The notes below the pieces were generated by a model, which saw only the letters and a list, made by a program, of their open reading frames with translations, searched no databases and had not been told where the DNA came from. Positions 50,190 to 58,304 of a stretch of DNA of 64,000 bases are shown piece by piece. The DNA is taken from NCBI GenBank assembly GCA_003513765.1, contig DONT01000010.1, positions 107,873 through 171,872 on the forward strand, in the 5' to 3' direction. This DNA comes from Jeotgalicoccus sp. GTDB lineage: Bacteria; Bacillota; Bacilli; Staphylococcales; Salinicoccaceae. A program made the translations under genes and the position numbers. Position 1 is the first letter of the stretch. Every line of letters begins with the position of its first letter.

Positions 50190-51593
50190 TTGGTTAAAAT
50201 TAATAACGATCATATTGAAACATTTACAGTAACGATAGATGAGCTGGATAATAAAGGCTCGGGACGCGGTTACGCACTGCGCGATCATGGCGGACATAAA
50301 CCGCGCAAATTGAATCTGGCTATTCCGCAGACATTGAGAGGGGAAACGGTGACTGTTGATGTGCCGAATCCAACGAGAAAGCGTGCCAATGTCCTGCCGA
50401 AAGAAATAGTAACGGCAAATCCTGACCGGGTAACGCCGCCATGTCCGCACTTTGAATTATGCGGCGGCTGCGTCTGGCAGCACTGGAGATATGAAGCACA
50501 GTTAAAAGAGAAAACAGATTTTGTAAAGCGTGAACTGAAAAAGAACGAGTTCGATACTTCACTTGTTAAAGATGCGATAGGCATGGAGAATAATCCGTTT
50601 GAATACCGTAACAAGATGGAATTTACGTTTGGTAAAAACGGCGAGCTCGGCATGCACGAACTTGGCAATTTCCGTAAAATTATCGATATCAATACATGCT
50701 TAATTGCAAACAATGAAATGGTTGATGCCATGCTTGTTGTTTCTAAATGGGCGAGAAAATATGAGCTGCCTGGATACGATAAAGAAAACCATACCGGACT
50801 GCTTCGTCACTTAATGGTAAGACGTTCTCAGGAAACTGAAGAAATGATGCTTGCAGTATTTGCAACTGAAAAACCGGAAGGTGATTTAGAGCCTTTAATA
50901 GATGAACTGATTGAAGAACTTACTTCAAGTTTTGATAATCTGAAGAGTATCATGTGGATGGTGAATACGGATATTGCTGACCGTACGCAATCTGAAGATA
51001 CGCACCTGCTTTTCGGCAGAGATTATATTCACGATGTGATGTACGGCTATAAATACCGTACATGGTTCGATACATTCTTCCAGACGAATCCGACTCAGGC
51101 GGAAAAATTAGTGGAACTGGCACTTGAGATGGCAGATGCGAAAGAACATGAACGCATGATTGATCTGTTTTGCGGTGTAGGAACATTCTCACTGCCATTC
51201 GCTGCCAAGGTAAAAGAACTTGCAGGAATTGAAATCGTTGAATCATCTATTGAATCAGCGAAACGCAATGCAGTGGACAACGGCATTGATAACACGTACT
51301 TCCTTGCAAAAGACGCACGCCGCGGTATGGATGAAATACTGGAGACCTGGGGCATTCCTGATTTACTAATGCTTGATCCGCCGCGTTCAGGTGCAGGCGG
51401 CAAAGTAATGCGCCGTATTGCGAGACTTGGAACGGACAGAGTGGTCTATGTATCATGCAACCCGGAAACATTCGCAAAAGACATAACATGGTTGAGAGAA
51501 TTCGGCTATGAATTAAAAACTGTACAGCCTGTGGACTTATTCCCGCATACAGTGCACGTTGAAGTAGTGAGCTTGTTAGTGAAAATAAAATAG
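50190..51593 (+). CDS. RNA uracil-5-methyltransferase (RlmCD/TrmA family), second copy
   Basis: 467 residues from the TTG at 50190, which has a GAGGGGA ribosome-binding site. A TRAM domain (FTVTIDELDNKGSGRGYALRDHGG) is followed by the iron-sulphur cysteines (CPHFELCGGCVWQHW), then the SAM-binding MIDLFCGVGTFSLPFAAK, LLMLDPPRSGAGG and the catalytic YVSCNPETFAKDITWL. It differs from the copy at 29623 in linker lengths and about half its residues. One of the pair may act on 23S rRNA positions 747/1939 and the other on a different RNA, but sequence cannot assign them. Confidence 0.87.
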   Translation: MVKINNDHIETFTVTIDELDNKGSGRGYALRDHGGHKPRKLNLAIPQTLRGETVTVDVPNPTRKRANVLPKEIVTANPDRVTPPCPHFELCGGCVWQHWRYEAQLKEKTDFVKRELKKNEFDTSLVKDAIGMENNPFEYRNKMEFTFGKNGELGMHELGNFRKIIDINTCLIANNEMVDAMLVVSKWARKYELPGYDKENHTGLLRHLMVRRSQETEEMMLAVFATEKPEGDLEPLIDELIEELTSSFDNLKSIMWMVNTDIADRTQSEDTHLLFGRDYIHDVMYGYKYRTWFDTFFQTNPTQAEKLVELALEMADAKEHERMIDLFCGVGTFSLPFAAKVKELAGIEIVESSIESAKRNAVDNGIDNTYFLAKDARRGMDEILETWGIPDLLMLDPPRSGAGGKVMRRIARLGTDRVVYVSCNPETFAKDITWLREFGYELKTVQPVDLFPHTVHVEVVSLLVKIK

Positions 51594-51639
51594 AAATCTT
51601 TAGTTTTATCAGCAGTAAAAGTGAAAGGTGATTAAAACG

Positions 51640-52164
51640 GTGATTAACTTAATTCATTTGGATAAAACCAATGAATTGCCGAAGGTTAAAGATTTATATT
51701 TCGAGGCATTCCCTAAATATGAACGAGTTCCTTTTTGGCTTTTAATGTATAGATCAAAAAAGAAAAATTGCAATTTATATACGATTTATGATGGAAATGA
51801 GTATATTGGTTTTCTGTACTTAACATATTATAAAGATATTGTTTACGTGTTTTATTTTGCTATTGAACCGGCACAGCAGTCTAAAGGTTACGGGAGCATA
51901 GTATTACAACATTTAAAAGAAATTTACCAAGACAAACGTTTACTTTTAAATATAGAAAAAGTGGATCGTGCTGCTGATAATTATGAGCAGAGATTTAAAA
52001 GAAAACAATTCTATAAGAAAAACGGCTTTTTAAATACTAATTTTGAAATTGAAGATAAAAATATAGTGTACGAAATTCTGTATTCAGGAGAAGACGTTTA
52101 CGAATTTGAATATCATGCTTTATTCAAAGCTTATTATGGCAGAATATTAAGCTTAATTTTTTAA
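51640..52164 (+). CDS. GNAT-family N-acetyltransferase
   Basis: 174 residues from the GTG at 51640, preceded by AAAGGTGA. The GNAT core is visible: YDGNEYIGFLYLTYYKDIVYVFYFAIEPAQQSKGYGSIVLQHLKEIY, in which QSKGYG is the acetyl-CoA pyrophosphate loop (R/Q-x-x-G-x-G/A). RFKRKQFYKKNGF is the usual second half. The substrate is not predictable. The gene is AT-rich (lysine and tyrosine-rich product) compared with neighbours, which might reflect recent acquisition. It ends at a shared terminator. Confidence 0.85.
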   Translation: MINLIHLDKTNELPKVKDLYFEAFPKYERVPFWLLMYRSKKKNCNLYTIYDGNEYIGFLYLTYYKDIVYVFYFAIEPAQQSKGYGSIVLQHLKEIYQDKRLLLNIEKVDRAADNYEQRFKRKQFYKKNGFLNTNFEIEDKNIVYEILYSGEDVYEFEYHALFKAYYGRILSLIF

Positions 52165-52171
52165 AATAAAG

Positions 52172-52212
52172 AAGCCGTTTGAAGATGATAAAATCTTCAA
52201 ACGGCTTTTTTG
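52172..52212. terminator. Bidirectional terminator
   Basis: A perfect stem (AAGCCGTTTGAAGAT / ATCTTCAAACGGCTT) with a seven-base loop and T run. Confidence 0.94.
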
Positions 52213-52216
52213 TCTA

Positions 52217-53224
52217 TTAATCCAATGAATCCGATACTTTAACGACTTGCTTGCCGAAATTGTCTCCGGTAAAGAGGTTTCTAAAGGCCTCGGGCAGTTT
52301 ATCGAACCCTTCTGCAATGGATACTTCGGATTTAATTTTGCCTTCCTGAATCCACTCTGCGAGCTGTTTACTCGTGCTTTCAGCATCATCCTCAAACTGT
52401 ACAACGAGGAAGCCCTGCATCAGTGCCTGTGATTTAATCAATTTCTGCTGCACACGGGGACCGTTATCTTCTTTACTGTTGTAGGAAGAAATCGTACCGC
52501 AGACAGGTATTCTCGCGAATTTGTTCAGATGATTAAACGCTTCATCGGAAACGGTGCCGCCGACATTTTCATAATATACATCAATGCCGTCAGGGACCGC
52601 TTCAGCTAATTTCTCTTTGAAGTTATCTGCTTTATAGTCGACACCGGCATCAAAACCTAACGTTTCAGTAAGGTGTTTTACTTTTTTTGAACCGCCGGCA
52701 ATCCCGACAACACGGGCGCCTTTAATTTTAGCGATTTGACCGACAACAGAACCGACAGCACCTGAGGCTGCCGATACCACAACAGTTTCACCTTTTTTTG
52801 GCTTACCAATGTTAAGTAAACCGCCGTAGGCAGTATGACCGGGCATTCCGAGCGTGCTTAAATATAAATGGACAGGCACATCGGTTGATGATACTTTCTT
52901 TACATTCTCTGCTGCAGTCGTATTATACTTTTTCCATGACAGACGGCCTGTCACGACATCATTTTCTTTAAAACCATCAGCATTAGATTCGACAACTTTG
53001 CCGACGATATGACCGTTTAAAGGCTCATCGATATTAAAAGGTTTCGTATAGGATTTCGCATCATTCATGCGGCCGCGCATATAAGGATCGACTGAAATAT
53101 AAACACTTTCTATTAAGAGTTCATTACGATCGGGTTTCTTAATAACCGTCTCTTCGAATCTGAAAACATCATCGCCTGGAAGACCCTCCGGACGTTTGGC
53201 TAAAACAAGCTGTTCATTCTTCAC
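52217..53224 (-). CDS. Medium-chain NADP-dependent oxidoreductase (prostaglandin reductase/CurA-like)
   Basis: 335 residues from the GTG at 53224, preceded by GAGGGGG; the ATG-less longer frame would contain this site. It is a zinc-free MDR double-bond reductase: LVLAKRPEGLPGDDVFRFEE, VYISVDPYMRGRMND, LGMPGHTAYGGLLNIGKPKKGETVVVSAASGAVGSVVGQIAKIKGARVVGIAGG (Rossmann), VDVYYENVGG-like segment and a QLAEWIQEGKIK tail. These enzymes reduce alkenals, enones and quinones with NADPH. It follows the old-yellow-enzyme homologue on the same strand (163 bases), so both may take part in electrophile defence. Confidence 0.87.
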   Translation of the reverse strand: MKNEQLVLAKRPEGLPGDDVFRFEETVIKKPDRNELLIESVYISVDPYMRGRMNDAKSYTKPFNIDEPLNGHIVGKVVESNADGFKENDVVTGRLSWKKYNTTAAENVKKVSSTDVPVHLYLSTLGMPGHTAYGGLLNIGKPKKGETVVVSAASGAVGSVVGQIAKIKGARVVGIAGGSKKVKHLTETLGFDAGVDYKADNFKEKLAEAVPDGIDVYYENVGGTVSDEAFNHLNKFARIPVCGTISSYNSKEDNGPRVQQKLIKSQALMQGFLVVQFEDDAESTSKQLAEWIQEGKIKSEVSIAEGFDKLPEAFRNLFTGDNFGKQVVKVSDSLD

Positions 53225-53386
53225 AATAATCCCCCTCAAAATATTATGTTATGTACAATACCCTTAAAAAGGAGGATTCAATTACTGTGGGTAAAAATCA
53301 TGAACTATGCTGTAGTGACAAAGTCCATAGAACGAGCTGTCTATACAATGTGAATTCAACAAAGTTCATGAAGCTCAGTAAATCAG

Positions 53387-54574
53387 CTATTCTTCATCCG
53401 CCAGCCGGCGAAGTTCATCGCGCGTTTCTTTCGGCAGGCCTTCGCCGTAGTCCATCATGCGTACAATGTCTTTAAACGCAGCTTTAGGAATTTTTAAGTC
53501 GTCCAGGTCTTCAATTGTGAACTGCAAATCAATTTCGTCTTCACGGCCGTCTTGCAGTTTAGAAACAAAATCCGGTTCTGTAATGAAGGGGCTGGAGGCT
53601 CCGACCATATCTGCATATTCCAGTGCCTCCAATGCTTTGTCCGGTGTGTTCACACCGCCTGTTGCCATCATCGGGATTCTGCCTTTTACATGTTCATAAA
53701 CGACTTTGTTCACAGGCTGCCCATGATAAGATCCTTTAGCCCGGACTTCATTCTGATAAATATTGCGTCCCCAGCTTGCGATCGCAAGGTAGTGAATATC
53801 TGTAATTTCCTCTGCCCAGTCGACAAATTGTAAGAAGTCCTCCACACTGTAGCCGACATCATCGCCGCGTGTTTCTTCCGGTGTGCCTCTGAATCCGAAG
53901 ATAAAATTCTCAGGTGCTTCTTCTTTAATAACATCACTCACTGCTTTAATCACTTCAAGGCCAAAACGGGAACGGTTTTCGAGAGTACCTGCACCGTATT
54001 CATCGTCCCGTTCGTTTGAGAATTTCGAGAAGAAAGTCTGTATTAACAGCCGCTGTGCTGCAGATATTTCAATACCGTCGAAGCCTGCTGCGATTGCACG
54101 TCTTGCTGCGTCCGCATATTGCTGAATCACCGTATCAATTTTCCGTTTTGTCATCGGCAGCACCTGGTGTTTAACCGGCGTATTTAATTCCATAAAGCTC
54201 GGACCGTAGACCACACCGAGATCCAGTATTGCCTGATTTGAAAAGCGTCCGGCATGTGTCAGTTGGAGAATGGCTTTGGCACCGTCTTTTTTCATCGCTG
54301 CTGCCAGTTTTTTAAGACCCGGGACGGTCCGGTCATCAGCAACGCTGAAGCCGTATTCAAACAGCTGGCCGTATGGTTCAATGTAGGCAGCTCCTGTGAC
54401 TTGAATCGGCGCGGATCCTGCTCTCCTTGCGTGATACAATTCGTCTTCTTCAGTCACATGTCCGTCAACTGTCGATGAGTTTGTAATCATCGGCGACAGA
54501 ACGAAACGATTTGCCAGTTCAATGCCGTTCGGTAAAAGTAAAGGTTCAAATAAAGGCGAATATTTTTTATTCAT
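53387..54574 (-). CDS. Old-yellow-enzyme family flavin oxidoreductase of the SirTM locus
   Basis: 395 residues from the ATG at 54574 (AAGGAG seven bases upstream; ATG 54577 is the alternative). It is an FMN TIM barrel: LANRFVLSPMITNSSTVDGHVTEEDELYHARRA, AILQLTHAGRFSN, NERDDEYGAGTLENRSRFGLEV, PMMATGGVNTPDKALEALEYADMVG. The substrate-orienting pair of OYE enzymes (EIH-x-x-HGYL) is here EIS171AAQ174RLL, so both histidines are gone; reductase activity on ordinary enones is doubtful. An OYE is a known member of extended SirTM operons. It is divergent from the rest of the locus and has its own promoter. Confidence 0.88.
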   Translation of the reverse strand: MNKKYSPLFEPLLLPNGIELANRFVLSPMITNSSTVDGHVTEEDELYHARRAGSAPIQVTGAAYIEPYGQLFEYGFSVADDRTVPGLKKLAAAMKKDGAKAILQLTHAGRFSNQAILDLGVVYGPSFMELNTPVKHQVLPMTKRKIDTVIQQYADAARRAIAAGFDGIEISAAQRLLIQTFFSKFSNERDDEYGAGTLENRSRFGLEVIKAVSDVIKEEAPENFIFGFRGTPEETRGDDVGYSVEDFLQFVDWAEEITDIHYLAIASWGRNIYQNEVRAKGSYHGQPVNKVVYEHVKGRIPMMATGGVNTPDKALEALEYADMVGASSPFITEPDFVSKLQDGREDEIDLQFTIEDLDDLKIPKAAFKDIVRMMDYGEGLPKETRDELRRLADEE

Positions 54575-54608
54575 CATGCTGCTCCTTATATACGTTCTTT
54601 TTAATAAT

Positions 54609-54644
54609 TACTTTCAAAGTAGCAATCTATAAAATTATTGTCAA
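54609..54644 (-). promoter_or_regulatory. Promoter and overlapping palindromic operator of the OYE gene
   Basis: On the minus strand TTGACA (54639-54644), 17-bp spacer, TACTTT (54616-54621). A perfect 6-1-6 palindrome TACTTTCAAAGTA (54609-54621) covers the -10 box. TACT/AGTA arms recall operators of HxlR-type redox regulators, but the regulator is not in the window. Confidence 0.7.
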
Positions 54645-54738
54645 TCAGTTGGGTTCCTGATAATGAGCAACCGGGCTGAGTTCATCAAAGTACTATGATA
54701 CAATCATGTTATTATTATGATGGTGTGAGGGTTTATAA

Positions 54739-55161
54739 ATGAATCAATTACTGGATGTTTCTAATAATAAAAACGTAAAATTCACCGGAGTATCTTTTAT
54801 CGACGATATTGTCGGACTCGGTGAGAAACGTATCGCAATTGATGTGAAACATTTTTACCGGCTGGATTTAGAGGCGCATAATGTTGAGCTGGTCATCGAC
54901 CGGAAGTCATTGAATGAATATAGAGATGAACGTAATAAGGTTTTGCTTGAACAAGAGAATTATGCAGAATTCGATCATATGAACAGCATGCTTGCAATGC
55001 TGGAACACGATTTTTTCAGCATCGACCGCATCAAATTATTTTATCGGGATAAAGATAATCTTTCCGGGGAATATGTCATCGATACATCGGATGAAGACGA
55101 GATTGATATGACGAGTGAGGTTAAAAACAAAGAGCTGAGATTGAAAGTTCACTCGAAATGA
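54739..55161 (+). CDS. Uncharacterised cytoplasmic protein at the head of the SirTM cluster
   Basis: 140 residues. No signal peptide, membrane helix or recognised domain. It begins MNQLLDVSNNKNVKFTGVSF; a central region VKHFYRLDLEAHNVELVIDRKSLNEYRDERN is followed by an acidic helix (LEQENYAEFDHMNSMLAMLEHDFF) and beta-rich DRIKLFYRDKDNLSGEYVIDTSDEDEIDM. A GTGAGGG ribosome-binding site lies before the ATG. It ends 21 bases before the luciferase-like monooxygenase and is divergent from the OYE gene, so co-expression with the SirTM genes is likely. It is not a known member of the published operon. Function unknown. Confidence 0.65.
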   Translation: MNQLLDVSNNKNVKFTGVSFIDDIVGLGEKRIAIDVKHFYRLDLEAHNVELVIDRKSLNEYRDERNKVLLEQENYAEFDHMNSMLAMLEHDFFSIDRIKLFYRDKDNLSGEYVIDTSDEDEIDMTSEVKNKELRLKVHSK

Positions 55162-55182
55162 TGATAAAAAGGATATGTTCAG

Positions 55183-56199
55183 ATGGTTAAATTAAACGTA
55201 TTGGATTATGCCGTAATAGATGAAGGAGAGACGCCGCAGGATGCCTTAGAAAATACTGTTAAGTTTGCACAAAAGGCAGAAAGTCTCGGTTTTCACCGCT
55301 TCTGGATGGCGGAGCATCACGATGTGAATGCTTTTGCAAGCAGCAGTCCTGAATTAATAATGATGCATATACTCGGGAAAACGTCATCAATCAGACTCGG
55401 TTCCGGCGGTGTAATGATTCCGCATTACAGCCCGTTGAAAGTTGCAGAGAACTTCAGGGTAATGGAAAGTCTGTACCCCGGGAGAGTGGATCTTGGGATC
55501 GGGAATACGCTCGGCACACCGGCTGTAAACAAGTCGATGAACGAAATGCGTCCGCGTAAACAGCGTTATGAAGAAAATATCAGCGATATAAAAAAATACG
55601 TTACGGACACTGACGACGAGCATCACCGTTTTAATGAAGTCACTGCGAATCCGACAGGAGAGACGAACCCGGAGATGTGGGTGCTGAGCACGAGTGTCCG
55701 GACAGCGGAACTCGCTGCACGCCAAGGCATCGGTTTTACATTCGGATTGTTCCCGCACGCTTCAAAAGATAAAACAGCAGTCGGCAAAGAGGCCGCACGC
55801 ATATACAGAGAAAAATTTGTAGCGTCACCGGTCATGCAGAAGCCGTTAGTTATGGTCTCGCCATTTGTGGTCGCTGCTGATACTAATGAAGAGGCGGCAG
55901 CGCTCGCAAAAGCACTCGATTTATGGCTGCTCGGCAAAATGAACTTTAGTGAATTTGAACGCTTTCCATCGGTTGAAACTGCAGAGGAATACACTTATAC
56001 TGTAGAAGAACTTCAGAAACTTGAGGCTAATCGTTCGCGCATGGTGGTTGGGGATGGACAAAGCGTAAAAAAACAGCTGGATACATTGGCAGAAACATTC
56101 GGTGCTGATGAATTACTGCTGATACCGCTTATGCCGGGTGCTGCAAACAGACAGCGTGCGCTTGAATTAATATCATCGGAATTTCAATTAAAAAAATAG
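55183..56199 (+). CDS. Luciferase-like flavin-dependent monooxygenase (LLM) of the SirTM locus
   Basis: 338 residues with an AAAGGA ribosome-binding site. It belongs to the bacterial luciferase-like group, a TIM barrel using FMNH2: VKLNVLDYAVIDEGETPQDALENTVKFAQKAESLGFHRFWMAEHHDVNAFASSSPELIM, RLGSGGVMIPHYSPLKVAENFRVMESLYPGRVDLGIGN, and the C-terminal MVVGDGQSVKKQLD. The EHH motif at about residue 45 is the usual cofactor and substrate site. In extended SirTM operons an LLM accompanies GcvH-L. Its substrate is unknown. It is tightly followed by gcvH-L, 14 bases on. Confidence 0.9.
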   Translation: MVKLNVLDYAVIDEGETPQDALENTVKFAQKAESLGFHRFWMAEHHDVNAFASSSPELIMMHILGKTSSIRLGSGGVMIPHYSPLKVAENFRVMESLYPGRVDLGIGNTLGTPAVNKSMNEMRPRKQRYEENISDIKKYVTDTDDEHHRFNEVTANPTGETNPEMWVLSTSVRTAELAARQGIGFTFGLFPHASKDKTAVGKEAARIYREKFVASPVMQKPLVMVSPFVVAADTNEEAAALAKALDLWLLGKMNFSEFERFPSVETAEEYTYTVEELQKLEANRSRMVVGDGQSVKKQLDTLAETFGADELLLIPLMPGAANRQRALELISSEFQLKK

Positions 56200-56213
56200 A
56201 AAGAAGGATAACA

Positions 56214-56546
56214 ATGAAAAAAGTTGCTAACTATTTATGGGTTGAAAAAAACGGCGAGGAGTACACGCTTATTATGACTCCGGAATTACAGGACGATATT
56301 GGAACAGTCGGCTTTGTAGAATTTACAAAAGCTGAAGAAGTAGCTAAAAACGATTCACTGCTTGAATTGGAAGCATCTAAAACAGTACTTGATCTGGCAT
56401 CACCATTAGCAGGTAAAATTGTTGCGGTTAACAATAAGGCGACAGATGAACCGACATTATTAAACTCGGCAAAAGCTGATGAGAGCTGGGTTGTTAAACT
56501 TACCGGTGTTGACGAAGCTGAATTCAATGCGCTTGCTGATGCTTAA
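56214..56546 (+). CDS. GcvH-like lipoyl carrier protein (GcvH-L) of the SirTM locus
   Basis: 110 residues, shorter than GcvH of the glycine cleavage system (about 125). The lipoyl lysine is K56 in LELEASKTVLDL, and the fold segments VANYLWVEKNGEEYTL, ELQDDIGTVGFVEF and SPLAGKIVAVNN are conserved. In SirTM operons this carrier is lipoylated by the linked ligase and then ADP-ribosylated by the sirtuin; I recall the modified aspartate as D27, and D27-D28 (ELQDDIG) are present here. It lies between the LLM gene and a terminator-like hairpin, so it is the last gene of the upstream half. Confidence 0.9.
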   Translation: MKKVANYLWVEKNGEEYTLIMTPELQDDIGTVGFVEFTKAEEVAKNDSLLELEASKTVLDLASPLAGKIVAVNNKATDEPTLLNSAKADESWVVKLTGVDEAEFNALADA

Positions 56547-56566
56547 TTAAAGCTAAATTTATATTT

Positions 56567-56613
56567 AAAGGCTCGCATTCATATGTATCTACATAGGGTG
56601 TGAGCCTTTTTTT
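56567..56613 (+). terminator. Intrinsic terminator inside the SirTM cluster
   Basis: AAAGGCTCGCA pairs with TGTGAGCCTTT around a 21-base loop, followed by T. It separates gcvH-L from the macrodomain gene, so the second half may have its own promoter or depend on read-through. Confidence 0.75.
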
Positions 56614-56631
56614 AGAATTGGGTGATAGTAA

Positions 56632-57402
56632 ATGATGAGTCAGACAGACAGACTGCATTTTTTAATTTCTTATATGCAGCAGGAAAATAAGGCAGAACAA
56701 TCAGTACCGGATGACTTCGCTGAGCGATTTGAAGTATTCCGCGGCCTTGCCAATGAACGCCCGGCGGTCAAAGTCAGCCGTGAATTCCTTGATGTGCAGG
56801 ATGCATTTTTATCTGAATATAATGCTGACGGTGTGACAGATTTTAAATCTCTTGAACCTGTTTCAGAACAGCTTTACATATGGCAGGGAGACATTACGAC
56901 GCTGAAAATTGATGCAATCGTCAATGCAGCAAACGCTGAAATGCTCGGCTGCCTGATTCCGAATCATAACTGCATCGATAATATTATTCATACGAAGGCG
57001 GGCGCAGAGCTGCGCCTGGCATGTGCTGAAATCATGAAGAAACAAGGCAGAAAAGAAGCGGTGGGCCGGGCTAAAATTACTTCTGCCTACAATCTGCCTG
57101 CGGATGCTGTAATTCATACAGTCGGACCGGTCGTTCGGAATGGCAAAGTATCGCCGATGAAACAGGATCTCTTAGCTAAATGCTACAGAAGCTGTCTGGA
57201 ACTTGCCGATAAAAACAATATTAAGGCGCTTGCATTCTGCAGTATTTCAACTGGTGTATTCGGTTATCCGAAAGAAGCGGCTGCAGCGACTGCAGTGGCG
57301 GCTGTAAAGCAGTATTTAAAAGAAACCGGATCATCAATCAGTGTAGTATTTAATGTTTTTGATACAGATGATTTAAAAATCTATGAGAAACTTTTGACTT
57401 AA
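56632..57402 (+). CDS. Zinc-type macrodomain ADP-ribosyl hydrolase of the SirTM locus
   Basis: 256 residues. A helical N-terminal extension (about 75 residues) precedes the macrodomain: IWQGDITTLKIDAIVNAANAEMLGCLIPNHNCIDNIIHTKAGAELRLAC (catalytic loop 1) and ISTGVFGYPKEAAA (loop 2). Zinc ligands C107, H112 and C114 lie in the catalytic loop, the mark of the Zn-macro class tied to SirTM. The family removes ADP-ribose from modified GcvH-L. A GGGTGA ribosome-binding site precedes the start (ATG 56635 is an alternative). The sirtuin starts 16 bases after its stop. Confidence 0.93.
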   Translation: MMSQTDRLHFLISYMQQENKAEQSVPDDFAERFEVFRGLANERPAVKVSREFLDVQDAFLSEYNADGVTDFKSLEPVSEQLYIWQGDITTLKIDAIVNAANAEMLGCLIPNHNCIDNIIHTKAGAELRLACAEIMKKQGRKEAVGRAKITSAYNLPADAVIHTVGPVVRNGKVSPMKQDLLAKCYRSCLELADKNNIKALAFCSISTGVFGYPKEAAAATAVAAVKQYLKETGSSISVVFNVFDTDDLKIYEKLLT

Positions 57403-57418
57403 GAGAGGTTGTATATGC

Positions 57419-58285
57419 ATGAAAGCTTGGAAGACGTTAGAACAAAATACTTCAGAGAGTGAACTGCTTGCGGGACTGATCGATGAAGCAGATGCGGTTG
57501 TGGTCGGCATCGGCGCCGGAATGTCGGCAGCTGACGGTTTCACTTATATCGGAGAACGCTTTAAAAGCAACTTTCCGGATTTTATCGAAAAATATAACTG
57601 GTTTGATATGCTGCAGGCAAGTTTGTTTAAATTCCCGACACTGGAAGAATACTGGGCATTTCAAAGCCGTTTTATAGTATTGAACTATTTAGATCAGCCG
57701 GCAGGAAAAGCGTATATCGCACTGAAGGAAATGATTGAGAAAAAACCGTATCACGTCATTACGACGAATGCAGATAACGCCTTTTATGCGGCTGAATATA
57801 ACATGGATAAAGTGCTGTATTACCAGGGAGAATATGTACGCATGCAGTGTTCGGAATTCTGCCATGATGAAACATACCGGGATGATGACCTGATGCGTCA
57901 AATGGCTGAACAGCAGCAGAATATGGCAATACCGTCAGCACTTATTCCTTATTGTCCAAAATGCAGTGCGCCGATGGAGAAAAATAAACGCACAGCAGAA
58001 AAAGGCATGGTGGAAGACGCAAAATTTAGGGCGCAGAGAGATGACTATAATGCATTCTTAAAAGAGCATAAGGAAGGTAAAGTAATTTATCTTGAAATTG
58101 GTGTCGGACATACGACGCCGCAATTTATAAAACATCCGTTCTGGCGGGAAACCAGGCAGAACGAAGATGCACTGTTCGTGACGATGAATCAGAAATCCTA
58201 CAGGATTCCACAAGCAATTAAATCGCGCACGGTCTTCTTAACTGATGATATCGGACAGACTATTTTAAACGCACATAAAATTTAA
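57419..58285 (+). CDS. Class M sirtuin (SirTM), protein ADP-ribosyltransferase
   Basis: 288 residues. NAD-binding motif VVGIGAGMSAADGFTYIGERF (residues 28-48), TTNADNAF with N117 and D119, and zinc cysteines C144, C148, C179 and C182. The catalytic histidine of deacetylating sirtuins is replaced by Q136 (YYQGEYVRMQC), the feature that marks SirTM enzymes as ADP-ribosyltransferases rather than deacetylases. The target is the lipoylated GcvH-L carrier of the same locus. The ATG at 57419 has a GAGAGG site ten bases before it. It lies between the macrodomain and ligase genes. Confidence 0.93.
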   Translation: MKAWKTLEQNTSESELLAGLIDEADAVVVGIGAGMSAADGFTYIGERFKSNFPDFIEKYNWFDMLQASLFKFPTLEEYWAFQSRFIVLNYLDQPAGKAYIALKEMIEKKPYHVITTNADNAFYAAEYNMDKVLYYQGEYVRMQCSEFCHDETYRDDDLMRQMAEQQQNMAIPSALIPYCPKCSAPMEKNKRTAEKGMVEDAKFRAQRDDYNAFLKEHKEGKVIYLEIGVGHTTPQFIKHPFWRETRQNEDALFVTMNQKSYRIPQAIKSRTVFLTDDIGQTILNAHKI

Positions 58286-58304
58286 CAGATAAAGGATGAC
58301 TGAA

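Noticed and set aside
50285..50731. 148-residue antisense reading frame over the second uracil methyltransferase
   Set aside because: It shadows a gene with clear catalytic motifs and resembles no known protein.
53251..53475. Plus-strand reading frame with AAAAAGGAGG upstream, in the gap between the OYE and MDR genes
   Set aside because: The second half is antisense to the OYE C-terminus, no family is recognised, and the start would be an unusual GTG eleven bases from the site. A short peptide cannot be fully excluded.
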